Origin: Fibrobacter sp.
GTDB lineage: Bacteria; Fibrobacterota; Fibrobacteria; Fibrobacterales; Fibrobacteraceae
Assembly (NCBI GenBank): GCA_012515825.1
Contig: JAAYXQ010000036.1
Coordinates: forward strand, 1 to 18,125
DNA: 18,125 nucleotides
Direction: 5' to 3'
Positions 15,720-18,125 of this stretch are shown piece by piece. The notes beneath the pieces were generated by a model, which made no database searches, was not told where the DNA came from, and saw nothing but the letters and a program-made list of their open reading frames with translations. Numbering within the stretch: position 1 is the first letter of the stretch; the number at the start of each line of letters is the position of its first letter. Both the position numbers and the translations under genes were made by a program.

Positions 15720-16313
15720 TTATACGTGTTTAAGTGCTTCTGGAATAAGTAGAGAGACATTTGCTGCTTCACCAAGAATACTTGCCGCTTTTTCAACAGC
15801 TTTTTTAGCGGCTGGGTCTTTTACGCCTAATGTATGAAGAGCTGCTATCGCTTCTTGCATTGCATTAGGGAGAAGAATCTCTGGAGTGGTATCTCCACTA
15901 AGCGCAGAGATCGACAGTGCTTTATCTTTTAATGCAAGCACAAGCATTTCAGATGTTTTTTTGCCAATCCCTTTAATTTTACCAAGTGCTACTTTATCTT
16001 CTCTGGCGATCATGCTTAGAAAATCGTTTACAGAAACACTGCTCAAAATGCGTTGAGCCATTTTAGGCCCAATGCCATTTACTTCGATCATTTGGAGAAA
16101 GAGTTCTTTTTCTTGAATTTGACTAAAACCAAATAAAATCATGGCGTCTTCTCGGACTACCAGATGCGTGAGTAGGGTGACTTCTGTTCCTATTTCAGGA
16201 AGAGTATCTCCAGTTCTAGAAGAAACATGAATTCCATAACCAACACCACCACAGTCTAAAATGACAAAAGTAGGGTGCTTTTGAGCCATGATACCACGAA
16301 GTTGTTCGATCAT
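15720..16313 (-). CDS. ruvA: Holliday junction-binding protein RuvA
   Basis: This 197-residue protein forms the tetramer that holds the four-way junction open for RuvB. Domain I (1-62) is the OB fold starting MIEQLRG and including GVGYGIHVS. Domain II (about 65-145) has two helix-hairpin-helix motifs, NGIGPKMAQRIL and KGIGKKTSEML, that grip DNA. Domain III (about 150-197) carries AIAALHTLGV and contacts RuvB. The ATG at 16313 has GAGGA about seven bases upstream and a near-consensus promoter beyond it. ruvC is not adjacent. Nothing in the protein is unusual. Confidence 0.98.
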   Translation of the reverse strand: MIEQLRGIMAQKHPTFVILDCGGVGYGIHVSSRTGDTLPEIGTEVTLLTHLVVREDAMILFGFSQIQEKELFLQMIEVNGIGPKMAQRILSSVSVNDFLSMIAREDKVALGKIKGIGKKTSEMLVLALKDKALSISALSGDTTPEILLPNAMQEAIAALHTLGVKDPAAKKAVEKAASILGEAANVSLLIPEALKHV

Positions 16314-16343
16314 CGAAGGTCCTCGAGAAAGTGTTACTGCTCA

Positions 16344-16372
16344 AATATATACTATATTTATGGTGATGTCAA
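16344..16372 (-). promoter_or_regulatory. Sigma-70-type promoter of ruvAB
   Basis: On the minus strand a perfect -35 TTGACA (16367-16372) is separated by 17 bp from a -10 TATATT (16344-16349). Transcription would start near 16337, giving a leader of about 24 nt with its GAGGA ribosome binding site. A perfect inverted repeat, AAATATA-TAC-TATATTT (16343-16359), covers the -10 and part of the spacer and could be an operator. Confidence 0.65.
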
Positions 16373-16675
16373 GCATTTGTATCCACCAAAGCTCTCGTTG
16401 CCATCAATCTCTATCCACACAATAGTCGTGAGGACGATGGTGAAAATGATGACGGTTTTGACTTTATAAATCAGGAATCCCCCGTGGTTGTAAAGAATTG
16501 CTACGTTGTTTCCCTGATTCTTGGAATGCTAGGTTCACGTAAACCTGATCGTAGTTTGTCTGATGTAGATTATCTGAAGTTTAAACCTAGAATTCAATCC
16601 ATTGACAAAGATGAGTATCCCAGGCTATTTGCTTGTTGTAAGGAATCTCATAATAAAATTTTATTACTGTGGTAG
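16367..16675 (+). pseudogene. Possible 5'-truncated gene remnant, about 102 codons open without an early start
   Basis: From a TGA at 16364-16366 the plus strand is open to a TAG at 16673-16675. The translation looks protein-like (ALVAINLYPHNSREDD, then VVVKNCYVVSLILGMLGSRK, then SDVDYLKFKP) and is less A/T-rich than the flanking DNA. The only early start-like codon is GTG at 16484, with no ribosome binding site; the first ATG is at 16526. I cannot name the family; NLYPxxS recalls DUF1643-type proteins, but this is weak. The open frame begins exactly at the ruvA -35 box, so the 5' part may have been lost by rearrangement. It could also be chance. Confidence 0.3.
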
Positions 16676-16887
16676 AAGAAGTTGCGTAATTATAGCGGTG
16701 TCATATTTTGTACAATTAACATCTGACTTGAAGTATACGTCTTGAAATAATATTCAGTAGATTACTTCAAATCATATTTTTATAAAACCAATTTATTGTA
16801 ATAAAACAAGAATATTTTTATTGTAATTAAAGAATTGTATATATATTAAAAATGTACTTGATATTAAATAAATACCTCGGAGGAATT
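16676..16887. other. A/T-rich leader region with no gene
   Basis: No coding sequence or RNA gene is visible. The stretch contains an inverted repeat TTGAAGTA (16728-16735) with TACTTCAA (16763-16770), and two direct copies of TTATTGTAAT (16793-16802 and 16818-16827) 25 bp apart. A possible promoter for the secreted protein is TTGTAA (16821-16826), 17 bp, TATTAA (16844-16849). GGAGG (16879-16883) precedes the downstream ATG. Confidence 0.5.
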
Positions 16888-17832
16888 ATGAAAAAGCATT
16901 TGATTTCTATTTTTTGCTTATTATCCGTTTCATCAGCATTTGCCATAGGTGGTACTCTATGGAATATGACTGTCACAGCTTATCAGGTTCAGATACCTTG
17001 TGTTCCTGAATCGTGTGAAAATAATGCTGGTTGGTGGTACCCATACACAGGAGATACCACATATTACCAAGTGATGTCATTTGAACCCATCTCAGAAAAT
17101 GAAGATGGTTCCTTAAGTTTGATTATGACAGATACTAGTGATGGATCAATCCTTCCTAATGGTAATCTCATTGAAGATATTGGTTTACGGGTGGCTATTT
17201 CTACTGATGATGGCGCTGCAGCAACGCCAGCGATAGCAGGTATCGCTTTCGATTGGTTAAAGGACGGTACAATCGATATCACATATATGGGCGGTATCAT
17301 TATAAACTATGCTTGGACTGGGCCATTAGCCCTACAACTAGAACTTGGTTGGGATGAGGACGAATATGGCTTTGACACATGGTACGCTACTCTACATCCA
17401 TCTCATAATTATACCAGATTGTATCTTCCTTGGTCAGAGTTCAAACAAGATGGTTGGGACAAAAACAAACATCCTTTGAAAACTGCTTTAGAAAATTCAA
17501 AATCAATTAACATTAGAGTTAAAAATAGCACCAACGATGAAATCAAAGGAACTTTTACCCTTACTGATATTGAATACATAGGAGAAACTGCCGATATCTC
17601 TACTAGGGGTAATAATCAATCACTTGTTCAAGCTTCTGTGTCAGGGAAAACCCTGACATTTAGCGGTATCACTTCTGAAATCTCATTTGAAATGATGAAC
17701 CTTCAAGGACAAGTGGTTAAGATGGGGCATGCTAATGCTTCTGTAGATCTCTCTGGTGTAAATCCTGGGGTTTACTTACTTCATGTGCTAGGGAACAACC
17801 TAAATATGACGCAGAAAATACTAGTTAAATAA
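16888..17832 (+). CDS. Secreted carbohydrate-binding-like protein with type IX (Por) C-terminal sorting domain
   Basis: This 314-residue exported protein starts at the ATG at 16888, which has GGAGG four bases before it and gives a classic signal peptide (1-19, ending AFA). An upstream ATG at 16852 has neither. The central domain (about 20-233) has the look of a CBM11/CIA30-like beta-sandwich: YLPWSEFKQDGWDKN (179-193) followed by SINIRVKNS and GTFTLTDIEYIG, the usual final strands. There is no catalytic domain. The C-terminus (about 246-314), with LTFSG, MNLQGQVVKMG, LSGVNPGVYLLHV and QKILVK, is a type A sorting domain for the type IX secretion system. It probably binds plant or microbial polysaccharide at the cell surface. 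A strong terminator follows. Confidence 0.8.
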   Translation: MKKHLISIFCLLSVSSAFAIGGTLWNMTVTAYQVQIPCVPESCENNAGWWYPYTGDTTYYQVMSFEPISENEDGSLSLIMTDTSDGSILPNGNLIEDIGLRVAISTDDGAAATPAIAGIAFDWLKDGTIDITYMGGIIINYAWTGPLALQLELGWDEDEYGFDTWYATLHPSHNYTRLYLPWSEFKQDGWDKNKHPLKTALENSKSINIRVKNSTNDEIKGTFTLTDIEYIGETADISTRGNNQSLVQASVSGKTLTFSGITSEISFEMMNLQGQVVKMGHANASVDLSGVNPGVYLLHVLGNNLNMTQKILVK

Positions 17833-17857
17833 TTAGTAGTGAAATCGTTAAAAGAAG

Positions 17858-17882
17858 AGCTCGCTTAATGCGGGCTTTTTTT
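17858..17882 (+). terminator. Rho-independent terminator after the secreted protein gene
   Basis: AGCTCGC (17858-17864) and GCGGGCT (17870-17876) pair over seven bases (one G-U) around a TTAAT loop, followed by a run of seven T. It is 26 bp after the stop codon and is the clearest terminator in the window. Confidence 0.92.
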
Positions 17883-17893
17883 GTTTCTTCAAA

Positions 17894-17914
17894 ACCGAGA
17901 GCTAGGCTCTCGGT
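17894..17914. repeat. Perfect 9-bp inverted repeat, candidate left-end hairpin of the IS
   Basis: ACCGAGAGC (17894-17902), loop TAG, GCTCTCGGT (17906-17914). It is G/C-rich in A/T-rich surroundings. On the minus strand it is followed by TTT, so it could also stop transcription leaving the IS leftward. Confidence 0.8.
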
Positions 17915-17950
17915 CCAAAATAAGCCTTCTGGCGATGATGAAATGAATAA

Positions 17951-18001
17951 AAAGTCCTTTGATTAATTGTTTACTTTGTAAACATTAAATCAAAGGACTT
18001 T
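17951..18001 (+). promoter_or_regulatory. Long hairpin sequestering the tnpA ribosome binding site
   Basis: Left arm 17951-17974 and right arm 17978-18001 pair at 22 of 24 positions around a TTT loop. The right arm contains AAAGGA (17992-17997), six bases before the tnpA ATG at 18004, so in RNA the ribosome binding site would be buried. Salmonella IS200 is known to limit transposase translation in the same way. Confidence 0.8.
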
Positions 18002-18003
18002 AT

Positions 18004-18125
18004 ATGGAAAATATACAAACTTTAGCACACACAACATGGAACCCGAAAATATCATATAGTTTTTGCACCGAAATTCAGAAGAAAAGTATTTTATGGTGAA
18101 AAACGACATGAAATAGGCAAAATAC
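18004..18125 (+). pseudogene. tnpA: IS200-type Y1 transposase TnpA, N-terminal part, frameshifted
   Basis: The ATG at 18004 opens AHTTWNPK and then leaves the family pattern, reaching a stop at 18097-18099. Skipping one base in the run of four A at 18046-18049 restores YHIVFAPKFRRKVFYGEKRH and then EIGKI to the window edge. That is the N-terminal beta strand and arginine-rich block of IS200 TnpA, a single-strand transposase of the HUH/Y1 type. The HUH motif and catalytic tyrosine lie beyond the window. The one-base insertion implies a dead copy, a sequencing error, or less likely programmed frameshifting. Confidence 0.75.

Larger units (their letters stand above)
17894..18125 (+). mobile_element. 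IS200/IS605-family insertion sequence, left end (runs off the window)
   Basis: The region starts with a perfect 9-bp hairpin (17894-17914), followed by a 24-bp imperfect hairpin (17951-18001) and the beginning of a Y1 transposase gene. IS200/IS605 elements lack terminal inverted repeats and instead carry subterminal hairpins recognised by TnpA, which fits this layout. The exact left tip cannot be fixed from one end; it should lie at or slightly before 17894. The element sits about 12-20 bp beyond the terminator of the secreted protein gene. Confidence 0.65.

Noticed and set aside
16275..16469. 64-codon plus-strand open frame across the ruvA start
   Set aside because: Overlaps the ruvA start and promoter on the opposite strand; no ribosome binding site or recognisable sequence.
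17894..18125. REP element with a RAYT-type transposase
   Set aside because: The N-terminal pattern YHIVFAPKFRRKVFYG and the buried ribosome binding site fit IS200 better; only one hairpin of this sequence is present.

Overview
The window looks like a chromosomal stretch from an AT-rich Gram-negative bacterium, most probably a member of the Fibrobacterota or a close relative. The clues are an exported protein combining a carbohydrate-binding-like domain with a type IX secretion (Por) C-terminal sorting domain, an outer-membrane barrel, and the general gene style. No rRNA or marker gene is present, so the placement is inference.

Left part (1-4780). Two minus-strand genes open the window: the N-terminus of NAD-dependent DNA ligase (ligA) and the manganese exporter mntP. 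Divergent from them is a tight five-gene plus-strand operon for a membrane redox complex. It encodes a monoheme cytochrome c, a pentaheme cytochrome c, a lipoprotein-like ferredoxin subunit with 15 cluster cysteines and one Cys-to-Thr change, an NrfD/ActC-type quinone-interacting membrane subunit fused to its own cytochrome c domain, and a small unknown membrane protein. The parts match Alternative Complex III (ActA, ActB2, ActC, ActE), but the molybdopterin-like ActB1 domain and recognisable ActD and ActF are absent.

Middle part (4780-13025). Six minus-strand genes lie end to end with overlapping stop and start codons, transcribed in this order: an MMPL/RND membrane protein, a class I aminotransferase, an ABC transporter carrying two N-terminal FHA-like domains, a Hanks-type Ser/Thr kinase with one membrane helix and a discoidin-like outer domain, YraN, and a YciO/Sua5 protein. 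The kinase next to an FHA-ABC exporter parallels PknF and Rv1747 of mycobacteria, and suggests phosphothreonine-controlled export across the inner membrane. A modest terminator follows the last gene.

Right part (13026-18125). A BamA/TamA-like outer-membrane barrel with a six-residue repeat behind its signal peptide is divergent from the MMPL gene across only 26 bp. Next come ruvA-ruvB on the minus strand with a near-consensus promoter that overlaps a perfect palindrome. A 574-bp stretch follows that holds a possible 5'-truncated gene remnant. It leads to the secreted sorting-domain protein, which ends in a textbook rho-independent terminator. Just beyond lies the left end of an IS200/IS605-type element. 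It has a small perfect hairpin, a large hairpin that buries the transposase ribosome binding site, and the start of a tnpA reading frame broken by a one-base frameshift. The window ends inside this element.

No tRNA, rRNA, CRISPR array or riboswitch was recognised.
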